Assembly (NCBI GenBank): GCA_902806565.1
Contig: CADCXA010000016.1
Span: 682,001-746,000, forward strand
DNA length: 64,000 bases
From: Hypoxylon rubiginosum
Lineage: Eukaryota > Ascomycota > Sordariomycetes > Xylariales > Hypoxylaceae
Direction of reading: 5' to 3'
Shown: positions 11,426 through 23,665 of the stretch, piece after piece
Position numbering within the stretch: position 1 is the stretch's first letter
Layout: each line of letters starts with the position of its first letter
The notes under the pieces: model-generated
Database searches by the model: none
What the model saw: only the letters and a program-made list of their open reading frames with translations
What the model was told of the DNA's origin: nothing
Translations under genes and position numbers: made by a program

Positions 11426-13516
11426 TTATACAAAGAGATCGAAATGACTCTCGACTTCGCCCCACTCCGCGAGCCTAGTCTCCGAGTCTGGTGCTGTCAC
11501 CATCGAGCTAACAATGCTTATACAGAGTCCGTCTACATCATGAGGCTCGGCCGTTCTACCATCGGTCAGAGATACTCGAAATTCCAAGTTGGACTTCAAA
11601 AACGGCACAATGTCTTCCGCGTGTAGACTTGGTACCTCTCCCAGTGATGCCATTTGCATTAGCGCCGAGGTCATTGGGATAGTTCCCGCAATCATTCGGC
11701 CCATTGACATCCTGTGTTTGCTCCTGTGAGCGAATACCCCTAGCGTACCGATCAAGTTGGATGCCACCGGCCATGATGTCGGATCAGCTGGAACTTCCCC
11801 CAGAAAGAGATGGACTGAAAACGAACCGCCCATCGCATGCTTGCTGACCCGTACGTTTGCAATCCATTCACGATACTTGTTGCCCTTGAAGACCGCGCTT
11901 AGGGAAGGACGAGTAGACGTCTGGCTGTTCCATGACAATCCATTTGCTCGGTGCGGCTGTGCCTGACTTGGATGCTGATTTAGGTGTCCAGCATGGATAC
12001 TGCGGTGCCGCTGAGCTCTGTCGGTGTATAGGAACATAGAAGCCGGGGTGAAATTACCATAACGACTATTTATCAAGGCGATGACATCCGTGCGGGTCTT
12101 ATTGGCTACGTCGGCGTAAGTATAGTTGAAAACCTCGAGATCTCGCACCTCATCAGACGTCCAGAAGTGAGTTTCGTTGGAGAAGAATGGCGTGAGCGCA
12201 GTCTGGGAATCTTCAGTCTCTCCGGGAGATGTCGTATGCGAAGAGTAAATCGCTGTCTGAGGGACTACGTATGAGTTGTTGTAAAGGACCTGCCACATCG
12301 CAAAGATCCTATCGACATTGGCATGATGCAACCAGAAGAGAGGGTCAAATCCCGAGTAGGCGATGATGGCGAGGTGTCCATACACTCCCCCTCCGACTGT
12401 ATGGATCGAGTCGTGAATGGATTCAAGGGAATCATATGTACCATTGTTGTCATTAGGAACCCAGGCCTCGTTACTAAAGGTCGTATAGTTGGGGTAGTTT
12501 GTAAAAATGTTGTACAACCGCTGTTGGAAGCTTGGTAGATGGGTGTCCAGTGCGTGTGCTACGAACGAGTTGTTTGAAGTTGCGTTAGGGCTGCTCACTG
12601 GACGCGGTGCCCGCTTCGTCTCGCGCCACGTGTTGAACTTTACGCATTCTGATCAGTTTGGAGTTTTCGTCCCTCGGGGGGTGGGGTTTGGACTTACAGG
12701 GAAATCTGGAAATGTCGACCCGTTGAAAGGCCTGAAGACGTAACTGAAAAGGGGGTTGGAAATAGTCTGAACACCATTTGGTCCCTCTATATCAAGAGTC
12801 GATGAACCGCCTACGGTTAGAGGGAGAACACTTTCTCCGTCTGGGGGAGCAGCAGCCCAGTCCCAGTACGGGATTCGAAAAGAGTCTGCAGCTTTCTGGG
12901 CGCGGTCTTGAAGATCAAGTGGATATAGTGAGGCGATATACTGGACGATATTGTACAAAACTTGCTAGAACAGGGTGGAGTTAGCGGTGGGTTAGAACGC
13001 CAAAGATTGTAGTCGATAAGGGTTCTTTTCATTTACCTCATACAGAGCAAGGTATGGCCGGTGCCAGGTAGGGAAAAGGATAGAAACATGAGTGCAGTAT
13101 CCGCTGTGTTCGTTCCCAGGTGTTGGATCGACACCCTGCCATGTCAGGGCTGGAGCACCGTGGATACCTATGATCAATTAGAACGGAAACACAATCTTGC
13201 ATCTCACTGGCGTACCTGTGATCTGGTACCACGAGAACGGTGACTCTTGATCTGTGTATTGCATCCAATTGAGAGCGAGGATGTACAGGGTCCACATGTC
13301 CTTGTCTTTTTGCAAGTCTCGAATATCCAGTCTTAGTGGTGGCTGTCCGTTGACACGGGGGAGGCCTGTAACGATGGAAGATTGGGAAGGATCTCTCTTC
13401 CTAAGACGTAGGTCGACGTTAAACCCATAATCGTATTGTCCTTGCTGGGTCAGGTCGGCGAGAATTAGAGAGAAGAAGAAAGTGACGACGAAGAAGATCC
13501 TGTGAGAGGATGGCAT
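11426..13516 (-). CDS. Secreted tyrosinase (type 3 copper protein)
   Basis: Oxidises monophenols and diphenols to quinones (melanin, browning or phenol modification). Four exons (13216-13516, 13037-13167, 12698-12964 and 11426-12637) encode 636 residues; the start at 13516 opens a signal peptide (HRIFFVVTFFFSLILADL). Copper site A is formed by the His of GIHGAPALTW (about 103), the His of GYCTHVSILF (about 126) and the His of PTWHRPYLALYE. The Cys-Thr-His arrangement matches the Cys-His thioether bridge of fungal tyrosinases. Copper site B is SIHDSIHTVGG (about 308 and 312) and FDPLFWLHHANVDR (about 337). The remaining ~290 residues form a C-terminal region with Asn-X-Ser/Thr sites near its start; in this family it often shields the active site until cleaved. 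The third intron ends at the AAG before FNTWRET, which is the only phase-compatible acceptor. Confidence 0.95.
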
Positions 13517-14481
13517 AGCGGTCCCTTTCGAAAACGCAGGCCTCTGAGAGGCACGGGCGAGCACAGGAAACACCATAGGGCGTACAGAATAGCACAGCAA
13601 AGCCGTACAACGTGGATCTGGCCTCGAAGGGTTGTCGGCGAGATTAAGGAAGAAATGGGATATAGGCGAAGTGAGATTCTCTTTTCTCTTGGCGAGATCA
13701 AATCAAAGAAAATGGACTAGGTCAGGTTTTCTTATACGATGGAGAGGAAAGAACAGGTGAGAAAACAGGGAGTCCAGACCCAACTTTCGGAGCTTTAGAA
13801 CGAATGGAGATGGCGACCTCAGTCTATGTCTAGGGCCTAAGGTAACTGCATGTCAGGTAAGAGGTAAGATGTAAGATGTAATAATCGCTCCTGCCTTGGC
13901 CTGGACTTACCCTGAGAAACGGTTAACACGGCCTCGCGATTGCTCACTTTGCCGACGGCAGCGTCCCTTTACAAACGCCGGTACCGAATAAGTTGAATGC
14001 GGGAACATGGCCAGCCCTTGGATACCTACATACAGCTCCTAATTTTTGCGAATAACCCACTTCCTCTCAGCATTAGCATCGACATCGACATCGCCACGGC
14101 ACGGCACATTATGAACACCGAAATAAAGACGAGGACCCGGGCCATTGGAGACCACTGGCAACCTGCTTTAGATAATTTACCTATCGTACAGAGGTGTACG
14201 ATACACGGCAGATGATTAGGTATTCTGAGACTAGTTGGTTCATCGTGCCGGGTGCTTGCATTTCTGTATCTCTAGCGAGATGACCACGGCTGCCACTCTC
14301 CAGACCCAATAGCAAGACATCTCAAACACAACCTTAGCACTTGGGCATGGGCAGAGGTACACTTAATTCAGATTCAGCTAAAAGATTTTGTATCACTACC
14401 GGGATTGTCCATGCCCAAATCCGAGAACCCTTCAACTCCATCTAATGCAATCAGCGCCGTGCTCCAATCACGTATGATGGA
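13517..14481. other. Tyrosinase promoter and RPA135 3' flank
   Basis: About 960 bases upstream of the tyrosinase gene and downstream of the polymerase I gene, including a small GTAAGATGTAAGATGTAA duplication near 13863. No gene or RNA is recognised. Confidence 0.55.
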
Positions 14482-17400
14482 TTATGCAGCTGCCATGACG
14501 GGCGGGAGGGCGTTTGCTTTCTTTTCTGCAGAGATGCCCTCCCAATTTGCCTGTAACAATGGGCCCTTCCGCGGAGCGTCCTTCGGATCAACCCGGTATT
14601 TCAGCTTAACACCCATAGCCGCCAGCTCCACGTCAAGGTACTTCAGAGCTCCTGGAACCGCTACTTTGGTAGTGTCTTCGCCTCCAACCCACTGGTTGCC
14701 TTGACCGTCCTCCCATATTTCCCCAGTCAGTTTGGTCAAATCAACGTCGCCCATCTGGTCTAGGCGCGTCGCGCAGTTACGGCATCGGACATTGCTCACC
14801 GTCTTCTTCCGGCCCACAAAAGGAGACACTGTCGGTTGTATCGACAAGAAGGAGCCACACTTACGGCAGATCCAAGACGGCGAGTAATCCGAACAGTTGA
14901 AAAGACGATCCTGGAGAAGGAATGCCGTGCCGTGCGCCAACAGAGCGTCTCGCTCCATTTCACCCACACGAATACCACCACCTCGCTTCCTGCCCTTGAT
15001 TGGCTGTCCCGTCGTCGGTACGATTGGACCTGTTGTTCTCACTTGGTACTTGTCGTTAACCATGTGTCGCAGTCGCTGGTAGTATACGACGCCTATGTAA
15101 ATGTCGGCAGCCAATTCCTCACCGGTAATTCCAGAATACATAGGCTCGTTGCCATGGTAATTGTACCCGGCTTTCATGAGTTGATGACCAAAGAAGTCGG
15201 CGGCTGTGTTTTCTTCATCGAACCGGAAAGGCGTCGAATCCTGTGCCAGTCCGTGAAGTGCGCCGGATTTTCCGGCCAATGACTCGACAAACATACCGAT
15301 AGTCATTCGAGAGGGGAAAGCATGAGGGTTGATGATGATATCGGGCTGAATCCCAGACTCCGAGAATGGCATATCGACAGCCGGCCACTTCTGCGAGGCC
15401 ACACCTTTTTGACCATGACGTGACGAAAACTTATCACCAATAACTGGTGAACGAGGGATTCGAAACTTGATTGAGATAGTCTGGGCTACCTCGTTGCCTT
15501 GCTCGCTGCCGATTATGCGTACTTCTTCGATGAATCCTTGTTCCGAGTCCTTATACTTTTCGTACTTGGTAACGCCATCTCGATTTGTTAAGTTGCCGCT
15601 ATAATCTGCAGCGACTGTGTGATAGGCGAAGATGACGTCGCCTTCTTGAATCATTCGTCCGACGTATGGAAGACCGTCTTCGTCTAGCATTGTCTGCGTC
15701 CATGCCTTCACAACGCTTCCAGGAGCGAAGCCGAACATTTTAGTCACATTCTTGGCTGCTCTTGTTCGACTTTCTTCCTTTAGAGTGTACTTTTTCGTCT
15801 TGTAAATCGTTCCGTGCCCAAATCCTCGTTCGTGGGCCGACTTGTTTATAATCATGGCGTCGTCCATGTCGTATCCTGTATAGGAAATCACGGCAACGAC
15901 TGCGTTTGCACCATTGGGGAAATTGTCGAAGCCATAAGCGTTATGAAGGGGAGACCTGACGATAGGTGTCTGGCCGGTTTGAATACGGTACATCTTGTTG
16001 TCTGTGCGGTATGCTAGCGACGATCCGGGCGTCCCCATTGTCTGCTTACCCATCTGACACTGGTACATGTTTCTGGGGGATTGGTTGAAGTCTGAGAACG
16101 GGGTCATGTTCGCCAGTATAGAAAGAATGTTGGTAGGATCGAATTCAACATGCGTAGATTCGCCCGAGACAACTTCCTGCTCTGTACAAGCAATAGACAT
16201 ATACGGCTGCTCGAGGGAGCCAACAAAGTCCTCCTTCCCTAGAGGAAGGTACTTTACCGGTCGTACCATTCTGGAGGATTCGGAAGACATGTATATGCCA
16301 GGGTATGACCCTCCGTTGGACGATGGCACATGGCCGATCTCGAGATGTAGAGGGATACCGTGGGTGCCCTCGACTTTCCAGTATCGGAACGTGTCGGCTA
16401 TTCTGCGTGACTCCGACGGGTGACACCAACCGAGGATCCTACCATTCAACATAACGACTACACTTTCATCTGTAGCGGCCGAAGAAGTATCGACAACGCC
16501 AAGCTCAGCAGCCAACCGCGGGATCGCTGAAGCGTCGGCAGCATGAGTCATGATCTTGCATTTGTGCGCAAAATGGTTAAGCAGACCGCAAGGGGAACCA
16601 TCTGGCGTGTGTACAGGGCAAAGGAAACCCCATGACTCAGGGAGCAACTTTCGTACTGTTGTAGTCTTGAGTTGAGCGAAGAAGCTTCCTCGATGGACCA
16701 TTCGGAAATGACTTATGAAACGAAGAAAGTTGAGCTTCTCGGCAACGACGGTGAAGCCTGATACTTGCTGTAAATCAAGACCAGACGGACTTGCTAGATT
16801 GCCGGTGGACATAAAGTATTCCAAGGCATTGCCAACGTTCTCGTTGGTCTTCTGGAATATTTTGATCGGGAAATCCTTTGCAAACTCTTCGGAAGCAAAT
16901 GATCTCGCAGGGAATTTTCTCAGATACTCTCGCAATGAAATGCGGACTCCTACAGATAGCAACTCATCCAGTCGCTCCTTGATGATCATCCCGTATAGAA
17001 ATCCACCTAGAAGGATCTCCTGGTTTTGGACTGCATCGGGGTTGTCGATGGAACAGTCCCCAGCAACTAGAGCATAGAGCTTCCTGATCATGAACAAAAG
17101 CATGCGGAACTTGTCCGAATCTTGCTCCTCCGTTACATTTATGTTTCCGAGATGAACGAGCACAATTCTCCGCAAGAATTCAGTACCAACTTCGTAGTGC
17201 GACAAAGTATCTGATACGCCTAAAACGGGTCGGAATTTTTCTCCTAGGTACGCTCGGGTCTGCGCCTTGGTGTAGATTCCGTATGTTTTGTAGGTTCGCA
17301 ATAAGAGCTCGACGCGGTCGGTAAGGAACGTGTTCTCAATACCCTTCGAGTCAGGGGCTCCTATCAGGCCCTCGAAAATCTCTCTATCATTGGTCTCCAC

Positions 17401-18260
17401 GAGTGCCTTTAAGATCATCATAACCGGCACAAGATACTCGTTCTTCCGCCAGGAGAAACGAAAGGTGATGTTACCATCGTTTAGGTAATGAAGCACATTG
17501 GTCTGTGAAGTTTCGTCCGGTCGCACCGATCTCAGTATAATACCGTAAGGGGTATAAGCAGGACCACGGCCAGTGAAACTTGGGCGATTGATTGCCAGGG
17601 GGAAGTTTCTTCGATTAACAAGGAGAAGTCGTATTATCTTTTCGATGCCGTTGACGATGAAATAACCTCCTAGTTCCTCTGATTCCTCTTTGCGCGCAAC
17701 TAATTGTGCCGGGCTGTTGTCTCGAAGATGGCAATGACTGGACTATAGCATGGTTTAGTAAGTCCTCCCTCTCAAACACTTGCTGGTAGCCTTACCTTAA
17801 TCATGATTGGGAGTTGGCCAATCTCTCGAGTGAATTCCTTCGGGTCGCCATCGTTAATTCTGTACTCGAACGTAGCAGAAAGCTTCCCTCGGTACGATAC
17901 ATGTCGTTCTCTGCACTCTGCGGGGAGAATTTCTCGGTTCTTCACGGCGAATTTGTTGGACGAGGGGAGTAGTGACTTTAGAAGGTGTATCCCCTTATAT
18001 TTGATTTTCAGCGTGTTCTTTCCAGTCGGGGGAGCACGCTCGTCGCCATCTTGATAGAGCTTTGTGCCAATGTCGGCAAGCCCATGGGCGATCAGACCAT
18101 TGGTGCCGAAGAGAGCGTCGAACGACTCGATATGCGGGTTTATAGCCTCTTGTAGTAGAGGGTACGCCGAGCGATCTGTTGGGGGGTTCCTAAAAAGATT
18201 TTCTCGACGAAGGGTGTTGTATTCATGGTCCCAGCTGGTGCTGGTCGGCTGCGGAGCCAT
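14482..18260 (-). CDS. RPA135: RNA polymerase I second-largest subunit
   Basis: Beta-like core subunit of the nucleolar polymerase that makes pre-rRNA. Two exons (17796-18260 and 14482-17742) around one intron (17743-17795, branch TTACTAAAC) give 1241 residues. The N-terminal lobe begins MAPQPTSTSWDHEY. Core motifs include RGSFFAQLKTTTVRKLLPE, the hybrid-binding region with CPVHTPDGSPCGLLNH, the active-site loop GYDMDDAMIINKSAHERG and the switch/anchor region GDKFSSRHGQKGV. A C-terminal zinc ribbon (CRKCGSF then CRNCATR) follows, and the subunit-specific tail DLTKLTGEIWEDGQGNQWVGG identifies Pol I (Rpa2/Rpa135) as opposed to Pol II or III. The first ATG of exon 1 is used. Expression is expected to be constitutive. 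Confidence 0.98.
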
Positions 18261-18606
18261 GGCGCCGGTAGAAATGGTTTCCTATGCTTCAGATATGCTT
18301 CAAACTCGAGCAGCTATCTGTATTCTGTGCGTATGAGAGAATACGCGAGCGAGATCGCAGTTCTTGTGAGTAGACTCAGCTAAGTCGCGAACGATACCAA
18401 TTGACAGGTCCCTACATGTAGGAAAGATTAAAAAAAAATCCTTATCGAGGATATTTCATTCAGCTTTTATCGATAACTTATCAATGAGGGGACCTAGGCT
18501 ATGCACAACTCGAGATACATATATTACATATATATTATATGCATAATACTGTATAAATACAACACGGTAGTGTAGGTACATGTAGCCAGGAGTCCACCAT
18601 CCACCA
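18261..18606. other. AT-rich intergenic spacer
   Basis: Between the start of the polymerase I gene and the stop of the regulator gene. It has ATATATTACATATATATTATATGCATAA-like AT-rich sequence at about 18515-18545 and A8 at 18431. It probably holds the RPA135 promoter; no gene is seen. Confidence 0.55.
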
Positions 18607-20533
18607 TCAAATCCTCTCGTCAAACAGAGAAGCCCAGTTCAAGTCCGTGCTTGGCATGAGAACATCATTCTCGAGATACTGGTACCCTGGAGGCTCGACA
18701 AAACCGGTTCGTAGTTCCCCGCCTAGGAAGCTCAATCTCGGCGACCTTGGACTCAGGGGGATATTTTGGCACGATATTAAGTCTACACACGACCAGAGTC
18801 TTTCCAAAGCATCCCGAACTTGGCTACCTGATTGCTTAACCCTGCCATCTAGGTTCATCATGGCTTTCTTCGTTATCTCCATATCAGACTCTATGGCGTC
18901 GTGATGGGCGTTGAATATTCTGTTGGCTATCAGAGTGATCAGGCTTGAAGTGTATGCGCAAAGCGTCATTCTATACGAATCAGATAAACCAGTTAGCTAC
19001 TAGATCATATATAAGTAGTTAACTGTATAGGAGAACAGAGTTAGTTACCCACCGCATGAAGAATGTGTCCGTAGACGTGACTGTCTCGAACAGCTTTATA
19101 TATTCACGGGACGCATCCGCAAGTGTCTGCCATCCTGGCGGTACGGGTGCGTGCGAAACGACCTGCCCTGTAGCGACTTCTCCCCCGTACTCTTGCAGGC
19201 GCTTCATCCATTCGGAATAGTGAAACGAATCGGATGCGCTACCAAAGCTAAGCAGGGACCGGCATGATAGACGGGTAGAATAAAGGATACAGAAGTATCT
19301 TGAAAGTTCGGGGTAATACGGTTGTGATAATGTCGCGGCGTGGAAGCCAGGCGGGATTCGAGAGCTCCAGTCGTCGAGAGAGCGGAGGATGTGCGTAGTA
19401 TTTTGGGCTCTCTCCTCGGAGCTTAGGTTCTGCGCGGATACCGAGAAGATGTACTCGTATACATTGCCTTGAATTCTCGCCAGTTCTACGCGAGCCCGGA
19501 AGTAGTTCACATTAGTGTGGCCATCTGCCGCGAAGATGAATCCCGCCAAGTCTTCCTCGGCCTCGGATGGTGGTAAATCTAGGTCTATGTCACTGTCGAG
19601 CTGGACTGGTGCTAGTTTTGTCTGTAAGCTGATATCCCTATCGAGAATATAAGCTATCCAGAAAACGCGGTTCCTTTGCATGGCCATAGTAGGACTGTAG
19701 TGCTTGGAACTTTTTCTGGTGTGAAGTCCGAGGCTATGTGCTAGGCGTAGAGCGGTGCCGATCAGGATCAGGGCTGGCCCCGAATCCTCCGCCGACCAAA
19801 ATAAGATGGCTAGCCCAAGAAGCACCTGGACATTGACTAAATCCGTTTGGCGCATGATGATTTCTGTCAGGACTGATTGAACATTGTTCAGATACGTTGC
19901 TGTATTGCCTATGGGAGACCAGTCACCCGGGCCGCTCGTATGATGGACCACAGCGAGAACTATATTAATAACGGCCCACGTAACAGGATCTCTCGAGTGG
20001 GGATTCTGATACCAGCTCTTCACTGTCTGTAAGAGCGTCGCGGGGTGAAACAGAGGGAGCACCGAGTTGAAGGTGGCGAGATAACGCTCTACTACGGGAA
20101 GAACCTCTCGAAACGAGGGCAGGTCTGGCAAGCCCGAGGCCTGATTTGCCAACCCAGCAGCATCTTCACTGTAAGCTAGCGTTGCCGAGCTTGAGGCATC
20201 TTGCCTTCTTTCAAGTTTCTCGACCTTTTCCAAGACGGCACCCAGCTGACGTTCGAGTGTTTCAACGCGGGACTGCAAGTCGCACTCCCGTCGCTGCCGT
20301 TGGACAGCCACCTGCTTCCGTGATGGCGTCTTCCGACTAGCCGCGTCATAGGTGCAGTCGGAATTATGCACCACGCAGGTGGTACAGCGGGGTTTCTGTC
20401 CGTCACATTTGATCTTCCTACGGTAGCACAGATCGCAAGCCTTGTCCGAATGTTAGCACGGCCCGGTCTTACTACAAGAGCACCTCGATAGACGATAGGT
20501 CACCTTTCTCTGCGGCGGATGGACTCCTTCCAT
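18607..20533 (-). CDS. Zn2Cys6 fungal-specific transcription factor
   Basis: Binuclear zinc-cluster activator or repressor of 593 residues. Three exons are used: 20504-20533 (ten codons, MEGVHPPQRK), 19053-20440 and 18607-18970. Only the ATG at 20533 splices in frame to the zinc cluster ACDLCYRRKIKCDGQKPRC..C......C, which has the full six cysteines. A basic linker and a leucine-repeat coiled coil (LQSRVETLERQLGAVLEKVE, about 55-80) suggest dimerisation. The middle-homology domain (Fungal_trans; YLATFNSVLPLFHP, ALRLAHSLGLHTRK, RVFWIAYILDRDISL) covers about 110-400. The gene is divergent from the MFS transporter at 21260, with 726 bases between. A pathway-specific regulator paired with an efflux pump is a common fungal layout, so the pump is the likeliest target (inference). 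Confidence 0.93.
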
Positions 20534-21259
20534 GATTGACCATGGTTGAGTCAGGTTTTTCTAATGAGTTGGCAGCAATGTGCGACTCTACCCGGCCTGG
20601 CAAATACAAATAAGGGTCAGTTAGTTGACAGTCTTGGCCGATAACTTCGTAGACCGGGGTGCCAAGGGATTATAATTGTCTAAGGTTCCGCGGAGGCTCC
20701 GCGCTGACAAATACGGGGGTGCTTATCTATATACAGGGTACCGCCGCTAAATGCGGCCGATTAAGGGGTTCCTCGGAAGCTCATACGGAAGCTCCGCCGA
20801 AAAAGATTTCAGGCACGATACCCATCTTGGATGGCCGTAAGCACGCCGGGGACTTACGTCGGAACTGTAGGGCTTCCGTGGAATAGGGGAAAGGTACATG
20901 GTGGTTACATGCCTGGCACCTATGGTTGTTTACGCACCTCTTATGGGCAGGGGCTGAGATGAAAATAATTGTTATCTGCCTAGTATATGACTCTGGTCCT
21001 TTATTTGTACCTAATCTACCCAGGTAGATACCGAAGGTAATATTGGGTTCCGTTGACTTAACGCAGTTGAAGGGGAATACTTATATAATGAAACGGGCCC
21101 CCAGGCGTATTCAAAATACGCATGCCTTGATTCTGCTAGATTTCCAACTCTACCGTCTACACGAGTGTCCCTACCTTCAGATAAGCCGTCAGCCTTTCAC
21201 TCCGCCTCCCTCCTAGCATTCGGCTATCAAGTGAGAAAGTCTATATCATTGCCACGAAA
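20534..21259. promoter_or_regulatory. Shared promoter of regulator and MFS pump
   Basis: Bidirectional intergenic region. It contains CGG-N5-CCG inverted repeats at 20691-20701 (CGGAGGCTCCG) and 20786-20796 (CGGAAGCTCCG), another CGGAAGCTC at 20774-20782, and CGGCCG at 20754-20759. Paired CGG triplets are the classic half-sites of Zn2Cys6 dimers. A TATA-like TTATATAATG at 21081-21090 lies about 170 bases before the pump ATG. Confidence 0.65.
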
Positions 21260-22918
21260 ATGACGATCGACCTGGAGGATAGCAACGGCGACGGGCACCC
21301 AGCCCAGGCGACAGATACAGAAAAGGGGGAAGAAGCTGGTCAGGAGCTTTCCCTGGCAGAAGACGGACCGGAGGACAACAAAGGCAGGTCCATCCGCGGT
21401 ATTCGCTGGTTACTCCTCTGCATCGCCATTTACACCACTTGCTTCCTCTATGGCCTCGACACGACCATCGCGGCAGATATCCAAGGTCCCATCGTCGAAA
21501 CCTTGGGTCACGTCGAACAACTCGCCTGGGTTGGAGCTGGCTTTCCGCTGGGCTCCGTGTGCGTTATTCTGCTGCTTGGTAAACTTTACAACACTTTCAA
21601 CACCAAGTGGAACTTCATCGTCACCGTGGTCCTCTTCGAAGTCGGCTCCGCTATCTGCGGCTCTGCTCCGTCCATGAATGCCATGATTGTCGGCCGCGTC
21701 ATCGCCGGCATTGGAGGAAGTGGTATCTACCTCGGCTCCCTGCAATATATTGCTCTCATGGCCGGCGAGACGGAACGCGGTTTCTACATGTCACTTATCG
21801 GCGCCTTCTGGGGCGTTGGCAGCGTTTTAGGACCTGTAATCGGGGGAGCCTTTGTCGAGTCTTCGGCCACATGGCGCTGGGCCTTCTACGTCAACCTACC
21901 TATCGGTGCCCTCACGATTCCGGCCTTCCTCGTGTTCCTTCCATCCTTCCATCCTTCACAAGGTAGCACCATCCGAGAGCGGCTGGCTACCATTGACTTT
22001 GCCGGCTTCCTCCTTGGCTGCGGTACTTGGGTCAGCTTTCTCCTGGTCTTTACCATGGCTGGCGGCGCGTGGCCATGGGATGACGGACGCACTATCGCCA
22101 CCCTCGTTGTATTCGGCGTGCTACTGATCGCCTATGTTTTGCAGCAATACTTTGCTATCTTCACTACACCTGCTAAGCGCCTCTTCCCGGGTCATCTGTT
22201 GCGTAACCGCACGCAGGTACTTCTATACATAGTGACAGCGGCGGGCGGAACGACGCTTTACGTCATCATCTACTATATTCCCATCTACTTTCAGTTTGTT
22301 AACGGTGACGGAGCTGTTATGGCAGCTGTGCGCCTGCTCCCCTTTGTCTGCATTGCCGTCACAGTGAGCATTTTCGCGGGATCTTTCCTTCACTTGATCA
22401 AAGTTTACATGGCTATTTACCTGATAGCCGGTATCTTATTCGTGGCCGGCGGTGGCCCGTTGATGGTTTATCTTGACCCGGGTTCGGCGACGGGCCTTAT
22501 ATACGGCTTGACGGTGATCATCGCCGCTGGCTGCGGTCTATCCATGACGTCCGCCTATACAATCGCCACGCTGACCTTGGAACCAGAGGATGTGGGCGCT
22601 GGACTCAACCTCCAAAACATCGCACAGATCGGCGCCCAGGTCATTGCACTCGCTATAGCAGGGCAAATATACCAGTCGACGAGCGTCAGGAACCTGTCAG
22701 CGGCCCTGGCCGGCCACGGCTACACGGATTCTGAAATCAGGGATGCAGTGGCAGGCGCGCAGAGCGCCTTGTTTAGTAGTCTGAGTGGAGAGCTGCGGGA
22801 CCGAGCAATCCAAGCCATCGCCGGAGCAATGCAGACAACCCTTGTGTTGGTACCTATTGCCGGCAGCATAATGTTGATCGCTGCGCTGTGCATGAAACGG
22901 GAGAGGCTCTTCGATTAG
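21260..22918 (+). CDS. MFS drug/toxin efflux transporter (DHA2, 14-helix)
   Basis: Proton-driven exporter in the plasma membrane, single exon, 552 residues, matching the usual 540-600 of the family. An acidic cytosolic N-terminus (about 1-48) precedes about 14 hydrophobic segments. Signatures are YGLDTTIAADIQGPIVETLG in helix 1, motif B GRVIAGIGGSGIYLGSLQYI and the antiporter motif C GVGSVLGPVIGGAFVESS followed by TWRWAFYVNLPIGAL. The protein most resembles fungal toxin or azole efflux pumps; the substrate cannot be read from sequence. It is divergent from the Zn2Cys6 gene at 18607-20533 and shares its CGG-rich promoter. No biosynthetic backbone gene is nearby, so general xenobiotic export is more likely than export of a locally made metabolite. 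Confidence 0.95.
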   Translation: MTIDLEDSNGDGHPAQATDTEKGEEAGQELSLAEDGPEDNKGRSIRGIRWLLLCIAIYTTCFLYGLDTTIAADIQGPIVETLGHVEQLAWVGAGFPLGSVCVILLLGKLYNTFNTKWNFIVTVVLFEVGSAICGSAPSMNAMIVGRVIAGIGGSGIYLGSLQYIALMAGETERGFYMSLIGAFWGVGSVLGPVIGGAFVESSATWRWAFYVNLPIGALTIPAFLVFLPSFHPSQGSTIRERLATIDFAGFLLGCGTWVSFLLVFTMAGGAWPWDDGRTIATLVVFGVLLIAYVLQQYFAIFTTPAKRLFPGHLLRNRTQVLLYIVTAAGGTTLYVIIYYIPIYFQFVNGDGAVMAAVRLLPFVCIAVTVSIFAGSFLHLIKVYMAIYLIAGILFVAGGGPLMVYLDPGSATGLIYGLTVIIAAGCGLSMTSAYTIATLTLEPEDVGAGLNLQNIAQIGAQVIALAIAGQIYQSTSVRNLSAALAGHGYTDSEIRDAVAGAQSALFSSLSGELRDRAIQAIAGAMQTTLVLVPIAGSIMLIAALCMKRERLFD

Positions 22919-23665
22919 GCTCTTACTGTCGGTGAATATAACAGCTAGGTTAGGTAAAATCAGAGGTTAGAAATACTAGTAGGGATATATGTTAGAAGAG
23001 ATACAGCTGTCTCAAGGAAGATATACAGCGGTATGGAGTTGTATAAGAAGCCCTGCCAGCCGATGGGCCATGGTCTGGAGTTTATTTAGGTCCTAGGTAG
23101 ATCGAAACGTTGCTAGGAAGCTATCTAGAAGTGTAAATGTAGAATTACCCACTCCGCAAAGCGTTATTAGTCATTTTTGCCTCGTAGATGTCACTTTAAA
23201 CCCTAGGAGCTGAACACTTCTAGTTCCGTAGAGCATATTCCGCACGGTAAGTGAGTAAATATTGGCGGGCTGAAAAGCTCGGCATCAGCAATGGTGTGGT
23301 GCAAAGAAATCCGCTCCAGTGGAGTACTTCATCTTCATTAGCTGGACGGCTGCTGATCTGCCATCCCCCTCGGGCTGTCCTGGTAAGGAATTGGAAGGCG
23401 TAGATTAGCGGGAATATACAGGTCCGTACGCAGTGATATTGCTCGATGATAGGTATCTCCATGTTGAAAACGACGAATGACAAGACCTTACCACTCTCGG
23501 CGCGCATAGAGGCAAGCAAACACACACAGGACGGCCTAGACGAACCGAAGACTGTTTGCGTACGCTGCTACTATGAAGGCCTTGAGATTTTGATCCTGAG
23601 GTGCTGTCGGATGTTTCACGGCGAGCGGGCCGTGGCAGCAGAGATATATTTTCTGTAAATAGTGA
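22919..23665. other. Pump 3' flank; possible gene fragments
   Basis: About 750 bases. A minus-strand open frame of about 100 codons (23220-23525) starts at GTG, with an internal ATG; it contains a GTAAGG splice-donor-like site and no recognisable domain. It may be an exon of the small unrecognised genes next door or chance. Nothing else is supported. Confidence 0.35.

Noticed and set aside
18607..22918. Secondary-metabolite gene cluster around the regulator and MFS pump
   Set aside because: No polyketide synthase, NRPS, terpene synthase or tailoring enzyme lies beside them in the window; the flanking genes are housekeeping or small unknowns.
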